Below are positions 8,309-15,740 of a stretch of DNA of 17,289 nucleotides, one piece after another. The stretch is from contig JAPHRB010000168.1 in assembly GCA_026197015.1 (NCBI GenBank), positions 1 to 17,289 of the forward strand, given 5' to 3'. Under the pieces are notes generated by a model. That model worked only from the letters and a program-made list of their open reading frames with translations. It did no database searches and was not told where the DNA came from. Position numbers and translations under genes: made by a program. Source of the stretch: Gammaproteobacteria bacterium. GTDB taxonomy: Bacteria > Pseudomonadota > Gammaproteobacteria > SZUA-229. Positions within the stretch are counted from its first letter, which is position 1, and every line of letters starts with the position of its first letter.

Positions 8309-9505
8309 TTATAAAGTTATGGGTTCGAAATCTACCAGGGTATCTACCTCAGCTTCATAATCGATGCCGCTTATACCAAAACCAAATAGTTTAAGAAACT
8401 CATCTTTATAACCCTGATAATCAGTTAATTCGAATAAGTTTTCTGTTGTCACTTCAGGCCAGACTTCTTTCACCTTGTTTTGCACTTCATCACGCAATTC
8501 CCAGTCATCCATGCGAATCCTGGCGCTTTCATCAAGATCGGCACCACCGTCTTTATATAACTGAGTACGGAACATGCGATTAATCTGTTCTATGCAACCT
8601 TCATGAATATCCATTGATTTCATTACTTTAAAACCCATGGCAATATACAAAGGCATTACCGGGATTGCTGCAGATGCCTGGGTTACAACGCTTTTTAAAA
8701 CAGCCATATTGGCGCTGCCATTGAGTTCAGACAGATTGTTTCTTAAAGCTGAAGCTGCGCGATCCATATCTTCTTTTGCTTTACCTAATGCACCGTGCCA
8801 GTAAATAGGCCAGGTAATTTCGGTACCGATATAACTATAAGAAACGGTTTTAACACCTTCTGCCAAAACATCAGCTTCTTTCAGTGCGTTTATCCATAGC
8901 TCCCAGTCTTCTCCACCCATAACAGTAATGGTGTTTTGAATTTCTTCATCTGTAGCGGGTTCAATTTCTGTTTCAATAATAGTATCTTTACTGGTATCAA
9001 TAGCCGTTGCTTTATACGTTTCACCAATCGGTTTTAAAACTGAACGTATAACTTCACCGCTTTCGGGTAACTTACGTACAGGCGAAGCCAGTGAGTAAAC
9101 AACCAGATCGATTTTGTCCATGTCAGCCTTAATTGTTTCTATGGCTTTAGAGCGCATCTCATTTGAGAAAGCATCACCATTAATGCTTTTTGCGTATAGC
9201 CCTTTTGCATGAGCGGCTTTTTCAAATGCAGCTGAGTTATACCAGCCAGCTGAACCTGGTTTTTTCTCAGTTGCCGGTTTTTCAAGAAAAACACCAAGTG
9301 TTGCAGCATCTGAACCAAATGCTGCGGTTATTCTTGAGGCGAGTCCGTAACCAGTCGAGGCGCCTATAACAAGAACATTTTTAGGTCCGTTTTTAACTGC
9401 ACCGTCTTTTTCGATACGTGCAATTTGTTCGGCTACATTCGCTGCGCAGCCAGTTGGGTGTGTTGTAGTGCAAATGAATCCACGAGTTTTAGGTTTAATT
9501 ATCAC
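8309..9505 (-). CDS. fabV: Enoyl-ACP/enoyl-CoA reductase, FabV type (NADH)
   Basis: 398-aa trans-2-enoyl-ACP reductase catalysing the last step of each fatty-acid elongation cycle. The start MIIKPKTRGFICTTTHPTGC is the FabV signature. NADH-binding motif GASTGYG at residues 48-54; the catalytic pair is in the long-spaced form Y235-X8-K244 (YWHGALGKAK), which separates FabV from FabI (Y-X6-K). Full length and intact. The start is GTG at 9505, with only a weak, distant ribosome site (CGGA). It lies 23 bp after the DUF302 gene in the same direction and is probably cotranscribed. FabV enzymes of Vibrio and Pseudomonas tolerate triclosan, so this one may too. Whether another enoyl reductase exists elsewhere in the genome cannot be seen. 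Confidence 0.96.
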   Translation of the reverse strand: MIIKPKTRGFICTTTHPTGCAANVAEQIARIEKDGAVKNGPKNVLVIGASTGYGLASRITAAFGSDAATLGVFLEKPATEKKPGSAGWYNSAAFEKAAHAKGLYAKSINGDAFSNEMRSKAIETIKADMDKIDLVVYSLASPVRKLPESGEVIRSVLKPIGETYKATAIDTSKDTIIETEIEPATDEEIQNTITVMGGEDWELWINALKEADVLAEGVKTVSYSYIGTEITWPIYWHGALGKAKEDMDRAASALRNNLSELNGSANMAVLKSVVTQASAAIPVMPLYIAMGFKVMKSMDIHEGCIEQINRMFRTQLYKDGGADLDESARIRMDDWELRDEVQNKVKEVWPEVTTENLFELTDYQGYKDEFLKLFGFGISGIDYEAEVDTLVDFEPITL

Positions 9506-9528
9506 TATTTAATATCCGTTCTGATGCG

Positions 9529-9912
9529 TTATAAGTTAGCGGCAACGTTTTTAAGTTTACCTTGAACCAGGGGAGCAACTTCTGCAATTTTGGGGTTATC
9601 AACCATACCTAAAACGGCAACAGGATCCATAAAACTAACATTTACCTTACCGCCGTCTTCTTCACGTAATAGTACATTACAGGGTAATAACAGACCTATA
9701 TCCGGCTCAGCCTGAATTGCTTCGTTTGCCAGGTTAGGGTTACACGCACCCAGAATTTTATATCCTGTGCGATCAATATCTAACTTTGCTTTCATTACTT
9801 TTTGAACGTCAATTTCAGTTAATACTCCAAAACCTTCAACAGCAAGGGCATCGCGTACTTTAGTTTCGGCTTCTTCCATCGTTGCATCAATTGTTACATT
9901 AAAACCGTACAT
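9529..9912 (-). CDS. DUF302 domain protein
   Basis: 127-aa protein consisting of one DUF302 domain. Visible family features are the N-terminal TMEEAETKVRDAL helix, GFGVLTEIDVQKVMKAKL, then GYKILGACNPNLANEAI, LLPCNVLLRE and VSFMDPVAVLGMV. Two cysteines (in GACNP and LLPCN) are conserved in many members and suggest metal or redox chemistry, but no function is established. No signal peptide is seen, so it is probably cytoplasmic. GGAG just upstream of ATG 9912 is a good ribosome site. It lies 53 bp after the NIF3-like gene and 23 bp before fabV, all leftward. The closeness to fabV suggests one mRNA, not necessarily a shared pathway. Confidence 0.88.
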   Translation of the reverse strand: MYGFNVTIDATMEEAETKVRDALAVEGFGVLTEIDVQKVMKAKLDIDRTGYKILGACNPNLANEAIQAEPDIGLLLPCNVLLREEDGGKVNVSFMDPVAVLGMVDNPKIAEVAPLVQGKLKNVAANL

Positions 9913-9965
9913 ATGGATTCTCCAAATTATCTGTGAGGGCGAATATTAGCATATTCAACTGGTTT

Positions 9966-10277
9966 TTAAATATTTGCCAGTAACCAGGCATCATACGCAG
10001 GTTCTTCATAGGGGTGTGCCTTCTTCATACTGGCAATCACCTGTTTAATGAGTGAATTCTCTACAACCAGTTCAATCTTTACTTCTTCTACTGTTTCAAC
10101 TTTACCTGGCTGGCCAGTGAACGGCTGGCTATTGATAAGAGGCCTGAACTGGCCCTGACCCTGCGTTTGCCAGCAGCAATTATCATAATTGCCAATTTTA
10201 CCACCTCCAGCCTCAAAAATAGCTGCTTTTACCTGTTCTAGATGACTTTGGGGGATATAGACGCATAGTTTATACAT
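9966..10277 (-). CDS. YqfO/NIF3-like small protein
   Basis: 103-aa protein resembling the inserted domain of NIF3/YqfO (PII/CutA-like fold), here as a stand-alone protein. Motifs are the strand MYKLCVYIPQSHLEQVKAAI, GGGKIGNYDNCCWQTQGQGQ, a middle with ETVEEVKIELVV, and the ending MKKAHPYEEPAYDAW, which is diagnostic. The function of stand-alone members is not established. The start was placed at ATG 10277, which begins the conserved strand; a frame extension to ATG 10328 adds 17 residues without family character and without a ribosome site. CAGGAA upstream of 10277 is a rather distant Shine-Dalgarno site. Probably the first gene of a leftward unit with the DUF302 gene and fabV; divergent from the 95-aa gene. 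Confidence 0.82.
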   Translation of the reverse strand: MYKLCVYIPQSHLEQVKAAIFEAGGGKIGNYDNCCWQTQGQGQFRPLINSQPFTGQPGKVETVEEVKIELVVENSLIKQVIASMKKAHPYEEPAYDAWLLANI

Positions 10278-10315
10278 AGTAAGTGTTAATTCCTGATGAT
10301 TTGGAATGATATAAA

Positions 10316-10357
10316 AAGGAGGTTTCATGTAGAATGCACTTCATTAACCTATATTGA
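10316..10357 (+). promoter_or_regulatory. Strong ribosome site with start-stop and 7-codon leader frames
   Basis: A perfect AAGGAGG (10316-10322) is followed 4 nt later by ATG TAG (10327-10332), a start-stop pair, then by ATG 10334, which opens a 7-codon frame (MHFINLY, stop 10355-10357). The 95-aa gene begins at 10379 with its own AGGA site. If transcription starts upstream (a TATAAA lies just before), this could be a leader frame for that gene. TATATT at 10350-10355 could instead be the -10 box, which would leave the leader untranscribed. Confidence 0.3.
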
Positions 10358-10378
10358 ACTAATTTCAGGAAAAATAAA

Positions 10379-10666
10379 ATGAGTGATGACGGTATTCAAC
10401 TATCGCCCCAATTGATGGAAGACTTAAGAGATGCATTAAAAAAGCAGGATCCACGTACATCTGATGATGTTATGGCCATGCAATACCTGGTCGCTGCTGC
10501 GGGTATGATGCTCTCAGAAAATAATAACCCTCAAATGAACAAGAAAGATGCACTTGAAGATTTAAGTGGTTTTATGACGCATGTATTTGAATATATGGAA
10601 TCTCAAAAACCACAGATGGCCCCACCACCATCAGAAGATGCTTTTGGTGTATGGAAGCCCAAATAA
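10379..10666 (+). CDS. Small acidic protein of unknown function (95 aa)
   Basis: I do not recognise this family. The product is 95 aa, acidic and Met-rich, with no signal peptide, membrane segment or cysteine. It looks mostly helical: LSPQLMEDLRDALKKQDP, then ATG-proximal VMAMQYLVAAAGMMLSE, then MNKKDALEDLSGFMTHVF. The tail MAPPPSEDAFGVWKPK is proline-rich, probably disordered, and ends in a motif-like FGVWKP that could be a docking peptide. AGGA lies about 9 nt before ATG 10379, so it is probably translated. It is divergent from the NIF3-like gene and is closed off by the strong terminator at 10737-10776, so it is likely a single-gene unit. Confidence 0.75.
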   Translation: MSDDGIQLSPQLMEDLRDALKKQDPRTSDDVMAMQYLVAAAGMMLSENNNPQMNKKDALEDLSGFMTHVFEYMESQKPQMAPPPSEDAFGVWKPK

Positions 10667-10736
10667 GCGGATAAATCAGCTGCTTTTTGACTTAAAATCG
10701 ATTTTTTGGCAACAGGCGTGATATTGGTAGTGCTTT

Positions 10737-10776
10737 TTTAAAAAGACAGGGTGTTTAATCATCCTGTCTTTTTAAA
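10737..10776 (+). terminator. Intrinsic terminator, probably two-way
   Basis: TTTAAAAAGACAGG (10737-10750) and CCTGTCTTTTTAAA (10763-10776) are perfect 14-bp inverted arms with a 12-nt loop. GACAGG/CCTGTC forms the core, and the A-tract and T-tract on either side give the U-run in both directions. It ends the 95-aa gene and insulates the DUF455 gene. Confidence 0.8.
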
Positions 10777-10838
10777 CTTAATGTTTAAATTTTACCCCCC
10801 CTTATTTAACGATAACAACTTATTAAGGGTTGTCTCTT

Positions 10839-11660
10839 ATGTCCTCGTTTACACCTGAATCATCATTATTTCTCAGAACAGAAGAGTGTTTAAATGCGCA
10901 AGATCCTGATCTTAAAGTGAGTCTAACCAGAGCACTTTATAAAGACTGGTGCGCAGGCAAGCTGGAAATCGACCGGTCATTCATAGCAGAAGAAATAGCT
11001 GAAGTAGGCCGACCAGAACAACCTCAACTTGTTGCCTCAAGAGATGTTCCACGACGTAGTATTAATACTGATGAGGGTAGAGTCATTTTATGTCATGCTA
11101 TTGCCCATATAGAGTTTAATGCGATTAATCTGGCCCTGGATGCGGCATATAGATTTACGGATATGCCTGAGGATTATTATCGGGACTGGTTAAAGGTTGC
11201 CTCTGAAGAAGCATATCATTTTACGCTGTTAGAAAAATATCTTCACAAGCGTCATGCTAAATATGGTGACTATGATGCACATAATGGATTGTGGGAAATG
11301 GCACAACTTACTGCACATGATGTAATGATCAGAATGGCGCTAGTACCCCGTGTTCTGGAAGCGCGAGGTTTAGATGTAACACCTGGTATCTTAAAAAAGC
11401 TGGCGCAACAGAAAGACGAAGAGTTTATAGGTTATCTTGAAATTATACATAAAGATGAAATTGGGCATGTCGCTATAGGCAATCACTGGTATAAGTTTAT
11501 GTGCGAAAAACGCGAGCTGAATCCCCGGCAAACTTTTAAACAACTAATTGAAGATTATATGAATGGTTCATTAAGAGGCCCATTTGATGAAGTGGCTCGT
11601 TTACAGGCCGGATTTACGCCACAGGAAATTGCAGACCTGAAGGCATTAGAGATTAATTAA
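10839..11660 (+). CDS. DUF455 ferritin-like protein (putative di-iron)
   Basis: 273-aa DUF455 protein, a ferritin-like four-helix-bundle family related to the tRNA hydroxylase MiaE. Candidate di-iron ligands in order: Glu in AHIEFNAI (about 92), Glu and His in SEEAYHF (124, 127), Glu in LEARG (174), and Glu and His in KDEIGHV (207, 210), the E...ExxH...E...ExxH layout of carboxylate-bridged di-iron enzymes. The substrate is unknown. The start was set at ATG 10839, with AAGGG 9 nt upstream; a TTG three codons earlier lies inside the ribosome-site region and is rejected. It is followed after 3 nt by the exported-protein gene, so the two are probably cotranscribed. A run of seven C at 10795-10801 lies in the upstream gap. 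Confidence 0.88.
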   Translation: MSSFTPESSLFLRTEECLNAQDPDLKVSLTRALYKDWCAGKLEIDRSFIAEEIAEVGRPEQPQLVASRDVPRRSINTDEGRVILCHAIAHIEFNAINLALDAAYRFTDMPEDYYRDWLKVASEEAYHFTLLEKYLHKRHAKYGDYDAHNGLWEMAQLTAHDVMIRMALVPRVLEARGLDVTPGILKKLAQQKDEEFIGYLEIIHKDEIGHVAIGNHWYKFMCEKRELNPRQTFKQLIEDYMNGSLRGPFDEVARLQAGFTPQEIADLKALEIN

Positions 11661-11663
11661 TAT

Positions 11664-12353
11664 ATGAAAAATAATATTTTTATCCTGCTTAGCAGTTTGT
11701 TTCTGGTTAATAGCGCTTTTGCTAAAGATACTATGAGTCGCATATTTTATTATGATGAGGCAGAACAGGGATCGACAAGTCAGACCATGCGTTATATTGT
11801 AAATAAAAACTACTTACGAATAGATAATGGGCAAGATGATGCCGATTTTATTTTGTTTGATGTTAAACAAAAGGTGATTCATAGCATTAATCATGAAGAT
11901 AGAACTATTCTAAAAATTGAGAATAAAAAATGGCAAACTCCAAAATTTGACTTTAGCGTTAATACGCAATTTGAAATAATGCAAGACGCACCTAATATAT
12001 CAGATAAACAGGTGTTTAGTTATTTGCTTAAAGCAGATGATATTACCTGTACACAGGTATCACTAATTAAAGATATGTTTGCTGATGACATGCAGGTGTT
12101 CTATCAATATCAACAAGTTTTATCAGGTCAACAAGTTGCAACGTTAAATAATACACCTAAAGAATTACATACTCCCTGTTTTTTATTAGATCAGATTTAT
12201 CATTCGGGTGATTACTATAAACAGGGCTTGCCCGTTCAGATTAGTTATAGTCGTGGTTATGAAAAATTTCTAAAAGATTATAAAGAAAGCAAGATTGATG
12301 TTAAGTTATTTATAAAGCCTGATGGTTACAGCGAATATACTGCTGCATTTTAA
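11664..12353 (+). CDS. Exported protein of unknown function (229 aa)
   Basis: 229 aa with a clear Sec signal peptide: basic MKNN, a hydrophobic core (IFILLSSLFLV) and a likely cleavage after NSAFA, before KDTMSR. There is no lipobox, so it is probably soluble in the periplasm. The mature part has strand-like segments (SQTMRYIVNKNYLRIDNG, ADFILFDVKQKVIHSIN) and two cysteines far apart (DDITCTQ and HTPCFLL) that could form a disulfide. It loosely recalls DUF4412-type secreted proteins, but I cannot assign a family. It starts 3 nt after the DUF455 stop with no strong ribosome site of its own, which suggests coupled translation. It converges on lpxH; the 61-bp gap shows no clear terminator. Confidence 0.8.
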   Translation: MKNNIFILLSSLFLVNSAFAKDTMSRIFYYDEAEQGSTSQTMRYIVNKNYLRIDNGQDDADFILFDVKQKVIHSINHEDRTILKIENKKWQTPKFDFSVNTQFEIMQDAPNISDKQVFSYLLKADDITCTQVSLIKDMFADDMQVFYQYQQVLSGQQVATLNNTPKELHTPCFLLDQIYHSGDYYKQGLPVQISYSRGYEKFLKDYKESKIDVKLFIKPDGYSEYTAAF

Positions 12354-12414
12354 AAATCATATGGTTATCAAACTAAAGATACTGCATTGTTATTTATGTG
12401 GAAAATATTTAGAA

Positions 12415-13140
12415 TTAACTAAAGCGATTTAGCTGGAAATCTTCAGGGTTATTAAATTCCAGAACGCTGCCCTGTGAATACCAGTCGCCGAGTACAATGC
12501 GTTTTACAGGTTTATTATTAATTATACTGTCATGAATTCCCGGGCGGTGAGTATGACCATGTATTAATAATGAAACTTTATTCTCTATAAAAGCCTGTTC
12601 AACAGCGTACGGGTTTACATCCATAATTTCAGAAGATTTAGTTTGTGTTTCTTCCTTACTTTGCTTGCGCAGAGCAATTGCAAGCTGCTCACGCTCAACT
12701 AGGGGTTTACTCAGAAAGTCGCTTATCCATGCCGGGTTTCTGAGCATTTTGCGTAACTCCTGATAACGAAGGTCATCAGTACATAAAGTGTCACCATGCA
12801 GAAGTAATACAGGGATATCATCAAAAGTTGCAATGTAAGGTTCATGAATTAATATGCAACCGGCTCGTTGGGCTAGTTTTTCGCCCATTAGAAAATCACG
12901 GTTACCATGCATTAAATAAATTTTCAGGCCATTTTCTGATTGTAACTTCATGGCATTAAACACATCGTTTAAGCCACTAGCCTGATCATCATCTCCTAGC
13001 CAATATTCCACCAGGTCACCTAGTATATAAAGTGACTCTGCCTGAGCGGCCTGATTATTCAGAAAATCAACAAACAGTTGAATAATCTCCGGTCGTTCAG
13101 GCGCCAGGTGTAAATCAGATATGAAGAGGTGTTTAGCCAC
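12415..13140 (-). CDS. lpxH: UDP-2,3-diacylglucosamine diphosphatase
   Basis: 241-aa metallophosphoesterase of lipid A synthesis that hydrolyses UDP-2,3-diacylglucosamine to lipid X and UMP at the inner face of the membrane. All manganese-site motifs are present: D9-x-H11 (SDLHL), D42 (LGDLVEYWLGD), N80 (GNRD), H115 (HGD), and H194, H196 and H198 (HGHTHRP). They sit one residue later than in the E. coli enzyme. The length is normal. The start is GTG at 13140, chosen because the catalytic DLHL follows within nine residues and no nearer ATG fits. It lies 18 bp after ppiB in the same direction; ppiB-lpxH adjacency is also seen in E. coli, which supports the assignment. Confidence 0.96.
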   Translation of the reverse strand: MAKHLFISDLHLAPERPEIIQLFVDFLNNQAAQAESLYILGDLVEYWLGDDDQASGLNDVFNAMKLQSENGLKIYLMHGNRDFLMGEKLAQRAGCILIHEPYIATFDDIPVLLLHGDTLCTDDLRYQELRKMLRNPAWISDFLSKPLVEREQLAIALRKQSKEETQTKSSEIMDVNPYAVEQAFIENKVSLLIHGHTHRPGIHDSIINNKPVKRIVLGDWYSQGSVLEFNNPEDFQLNRFS

Positions 13141-13158
13141 AGGGCTACTTAAGCCGTC

Positions 13159-13659
13159 TTAAACGATTGTCGCACTATTAATAATAACTGCTTCAACAGG
13201 TACATCACCGTGGCCCATATTGTTGCCTGTGGCTACTTGTGCGATGCTGTCTACAACATCCATGCCTTCAACAACTTCACCAAAAACAGCATAACCCCAG
13301 CCCTGAGACGTAGGCGCTGAGTAATTCAGAAAATCGTTGTCTTTAAGGTTGATGAAAAACTGTGAACTAGCAGAGTCTGGGTCAGGTGTACGAGCCATTG
13401 CAAGGCTGCCACGCTTATTTGAAAGACCGTTGTCAGCTTCGTTTTTGATATTAGCATTGGTCTCTTTTTGCTGCATATCTTCAGTAAAACCGCCGCCCTG
13501 AATCATAAAACCAGGAATTACACGGTGAAAGATGGTGTTGTTGAAGAAATCAGACTTTACATAAGTTAAAAAGTTTTCAGCAGAAATGGGTGCTTTGTCT
13601 GCATTTAGTTCTATGATGATTTTTCCGTGATTTGTATCCAGGCATATCTTTTCTGACAT
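13159..13659 (-). CDS. ppiB: Peptidyl-prolyl cis-trans isomerase B (cyclophilin)
   Basis: 166-aa cytoplasmic cyclophilin catalysing cis-trans isomerisation of prolyl bonds. Active-site blocks are intact: FHRVIPGFMIQGG (catalytic Arg, with Phe and Gln), SASSQFFINL and GYAVFGEVVEGMDVVD. There is no signal peptide, so it is the PpiB rather than the periplasmic PpiA type. The start was set at ATG 13659 (MSEKICL), preceded by AAGAG about 9 nt upstream; an extension to ATG 13701 adds 14 residues outside the family and overlaps a leader hairpin (TGCCC/GGGCA, 13687-13700). It lies 80 bp after tRNA-Arg and 18 bp before lpxH, with no clear terminator between, so all three may share the tRNA promoter. 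Confidence 0.95.
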   Translation of the reverse strand: MSEKICLDTNHGKIIIELNADKAPISAENFLTYVKSDFFNNTIFHRVIPGFMIQGGGFTEDMQQKETNANIKNEADNGLSNKRGSLAMARTPDPDSASSQFFINLKDNDFLNYSAPTSQGWGYAVFGEVVEGMDVVDSIAQVATGNNMGHGDVPVEAVIINSATIV

Positions 13660-13739
13660 AATATTTACTCTTACGGTGATTAATGGTGCCCTTATGGGCA
13701 TTTACCTGAATTTTTAAGATCAGGGTTCTAGTTGAAATA

Positions 13740-13816
13740 TGGCGTCCCCGAGACGATTCGAACGTCCGACCTACCGCTTAGGAGGCGGTGGCTCTATCCT
13801 GCTGAGCTACGGGGAC
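13740..13816 (-). tRNA. tRNA-Arg, anticodon CCT
   Basis: 77 nt read on the minus strand. The acceptor GTCCCCG pairs with CGGGGAC; D-arm GCTC/GAGC; anticodon stem ACCGC/GCGGT with loop CTCCTAA, giving anticodon CCT (reads AGG); T-arm GGACG-TTCGAAT-CGTCT with one G-U pair; discriminator G and an encoded CCA. All stems close. It lies upstream of ppiB in the same direction and has its own promoter at 13830-13857. No integrase or attachment duplication is seen nearby. Confidence 0.97.
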
Positions 13817-13829
13817 AAATTTGCGCTGA

Positions 13830-13857
13830 ATTATAACAGTCATACCAGTGTTATCAA
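13830..13857 (-). promoter_or_regulatory. Sigma-70 promoter of tRNA-Arg
   Basis: On the minus strand, TTGATA (13852-13857) is a 5-of-6 match to the -35 box and TATAAT (13830-13835) a perfect -10, with a 16-bp spacer. The 13 nt between the -10 and the tRNA 5' end contain GCGC, like the G+C-rich discriminators of stringently controlled tRNA promoters. It may also drive ppiB and lpxH. Confidence 0.8.
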
Positions 13858-13952
13858 AATTGAAATAAGCTGATTAAAGCTCTTTTGAGGAATATTGTAA
13901 TAATTTGTAATCAGATTTCCGGGTTTGCCGTTGGTAAAGTTAAAGTGCCGGC

Positions 13953-15719
13953 TTATTTCATTATGTGTCTTTTTTGTCTGGGTCTGTTTCTACGATCGTT
14001 TCGTTTGATAAATTGCTGTATTTTTCTCCATACAAAGGCATCGTGTGTTTCTTCATAGGTCATAATGTAATTAAGGCTGTGGATATCGTTTTGTGACCAC
14101 TGCATGCTACGCAGCGCTCCAGGTGTGCCGCAGAATAGAATCTGGTCTCCAGATTTAATGGCGATATCATTAGTAGGCATTAAAAGCAGTTTCTGTTTTC
14201 GTTTAAGCATTAAGGGTACGGCTTCCAGCTGGTTTTCTCTTTGCCGTGGATTTTGTAATAAATTACCAACACGAATGACACGTCCTAAATGTAACACCTG
14301 ACAAAGTGCGCGGGCTTCTTTTTCATTTACATGCAGTGTCCAGATACTGGGAACTGATTCTCCTAGTGCGCCGACAATTCGGCTAATTGTAATGTTGGCC
14401 CATGAAGTATCCTGATTGCGTGCCTTGTTTAAAAAAGCAATCATGAGTGGAGAAACCAGTAATGTGCGTATTTTTCGCGCAATAATCTCACTGGGTTGCA
14501 TAATTAAATTAGCGTGAGTTGCTTCAAATAATTTTTCATTTGCTTTTTTGTTGTGTCGAGCAACTATAAATAATTCAGGGTTGATTTCTCTGGCTGTCAT
14601 AATGATAGATAAGTTATTCGAATCATTATCTGTGCCAGAGACTAAACCAACGGCTTGATTAACTCCGGCAACAGTTAGTGTATGAGCATCAAAACCTGTA
14701 CCTATTATAAAATCATTATTTTTGTTTTCCGGGCGATTAAGAAATATTTCTCGCTTTTCTTCAGAAGGATCAATTATCGTAACCTGAACATTGCTTTTTA
14801 ATAGTTGTTTATACAATTCATTACCGAAACGACCAAAACCACAAATAATCCATTGACCTTCTTTAATATAAATTGGGTTTGTTAAATCAGCATCTGGAAC
14901 TCCGGTAAGCCAGTCATATAATAAATGTAATGAAGGTGAGTGCATTGCCATAGCAAAAATATTGGCAAATGTTTCAAATGGGTTAACAACAAAATCAGTA
15001 CCAAATGAAAACATATTGCTTTCAATTTCTTCTAATTCAGAGCGACACACAACACAAGTTTCAGGATGTAATAGTTTGCTGGTTACGGCAATTTTTAAAT
15101 TAGTTTCGTCAGATGCGGTTACCGCAATGACAGCTGCGCATTTTTCATTCTGTAAGCCAGCTTGTATTAATTTTTCCGGGTCGCGTGCATCACCTTTGAT
15201 AGCCGGAATGACTAATGAGAAATCTTCCAGGGGTAAGGTTTGTATGATTCTGTCTTTATTTTCAATTACAACCGTATGAATATTTCTTTCTGTGAGTGCT
15301 TTAGCCAGTGCGTGCCCGGTTTCACCAAAACCGCAAATTAAAACAAATGTGTCAGGTATGCGTTTGAGTTGCTGTGAAAACTGATTTTCTTTCAGAGCCT
15401 CACGAAACATAGGGTCTTGAACTAAAGAGATGATTTTACCTAATGAGAAAAACCAGGCGACAACTGTTAAATAAATTGTGATGAGAGCCCAGGTACGTTG
15501 AGCATTACTTAGAGTGTATGGAATTTCACCAAAACCGATGGTGGTAGCCGTATAACTAACGAAATAGAACGCATCAAAAAAGGACATGTGCCAGGGGTTG
15601 CCCTGATCGTCTATACCTTCTGAAATTACCATGCCCAAAATGGAAATTGCGTAAGCCATTATTAAAATAATAATGGGCACCCGCATTTGGCGCATAATTA
15701 AGGATGTCACAAGTGACAT
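13953..15719 (-). CDS. Two-helix potassium channel with tandem RCK domains
   Basis: 588-aa inner-membrane channel subunit. Order: TM1 (about 14-33), a pore helix and filter TTIGFGE (59-65), TM2 (about 76-100), RCK/TrkA-N 1 with GFGETG (130-135), RCK/TrkA-N 2 with GFGRFG (294-299), and a C-terminal RCK_C-like region (about 500-545, ending KSGDQILFCGTPG). The layout matches RCK-gated K+ channels such as GsuK and MthK, opened by ligands (Ca2+, nucleotides or NAD) bound to the RCK ring. The filter differs from the usual TVGYGD: Ile for Val, Phe for Tyr and Glu for Asp. AGG lies 6 nt before ATG 15719. It starts 21 bp after the small membrane-protein gene, so the two are probably one unit. The basic tail (NDRRNRPRQKRH) is unusual. 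Confidence 0.9.
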   Translation of the reverse strand: MSLVTSLIMRQMRVPIIILIMAYAISILGMVISEGIDDQGNPWHMSFFDAFYFVSYTATTIGFGEIPYTLSNAQRTWALITIYLTVVAWFFSLGKIISLVQDPMFREALKENQFSQQLKRIPDTFVLICGFGETGHALAKALTERNIHTVVIENKDRIIQTLPLEDFSLVIPAIKGDARDPEKLIQAGLQNEKCAAVIAVTASDETNLKIAVTSKLLHPETCVVCRSELEEIESNMFSFGTDFVVNPFETFANIFAMAMHSPSLHLLYDWLTGVPDADLTNPIYIKEGQWIICGFGRFGNELYKQLLKSNVQVTIIDPSEEKREIFLNRPENKNNDFIIGTGFDAHTLTVAGVNQAVGLVSGTDNDSNNLSIIMTAREINPELFIVARHNKKANEKLFEATHANLIMQPSEIIARKIRTLLVSPLMIAFLNKARNQDTSWANITISRIVGALGESVPSIWTLHVNEKEARALCQVLHLGRVIRVGNLLQNPRQRENQLEAVPLMLKRKQKLLLMPTNDIAIKSGDQILFCGTPGALRSMQWSQNDIHSLNYIMTYEETHDAFVWRKIQQFIKRNDRRNRPRQKRHIMK

Positions 15720-15740
15720 GGTTTTACCTGTGCTACTTTC

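Noticed and set aside
10795..10801. Run of seven C before the DUF455 gene as a phase-variation tract
   Set aside because: It is short, lies about 38 bp upstream of the start codon, and is not placed between clear promoter boxes; there is no evidence of switching.
12354..12414. A terminator between the exported-protein gene and lpxH
   Set aside because: The 61-bp convergent gap is A+T-rich, but I could not find a stable stem with a U-tract.
13740..13816. tRNA-Arg as an integration site for a genomic island
   Set aside because: Both sides carry ordinary housekeeping genes, there is no integrase, and I found no duplicated tRNA 3' end in the window.
14962..15279. 105-codon plus-strand frame inside the K+ channel gene
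   Set aside because: Antisense shadow of the RCK1 coding region; no start signals or domain.
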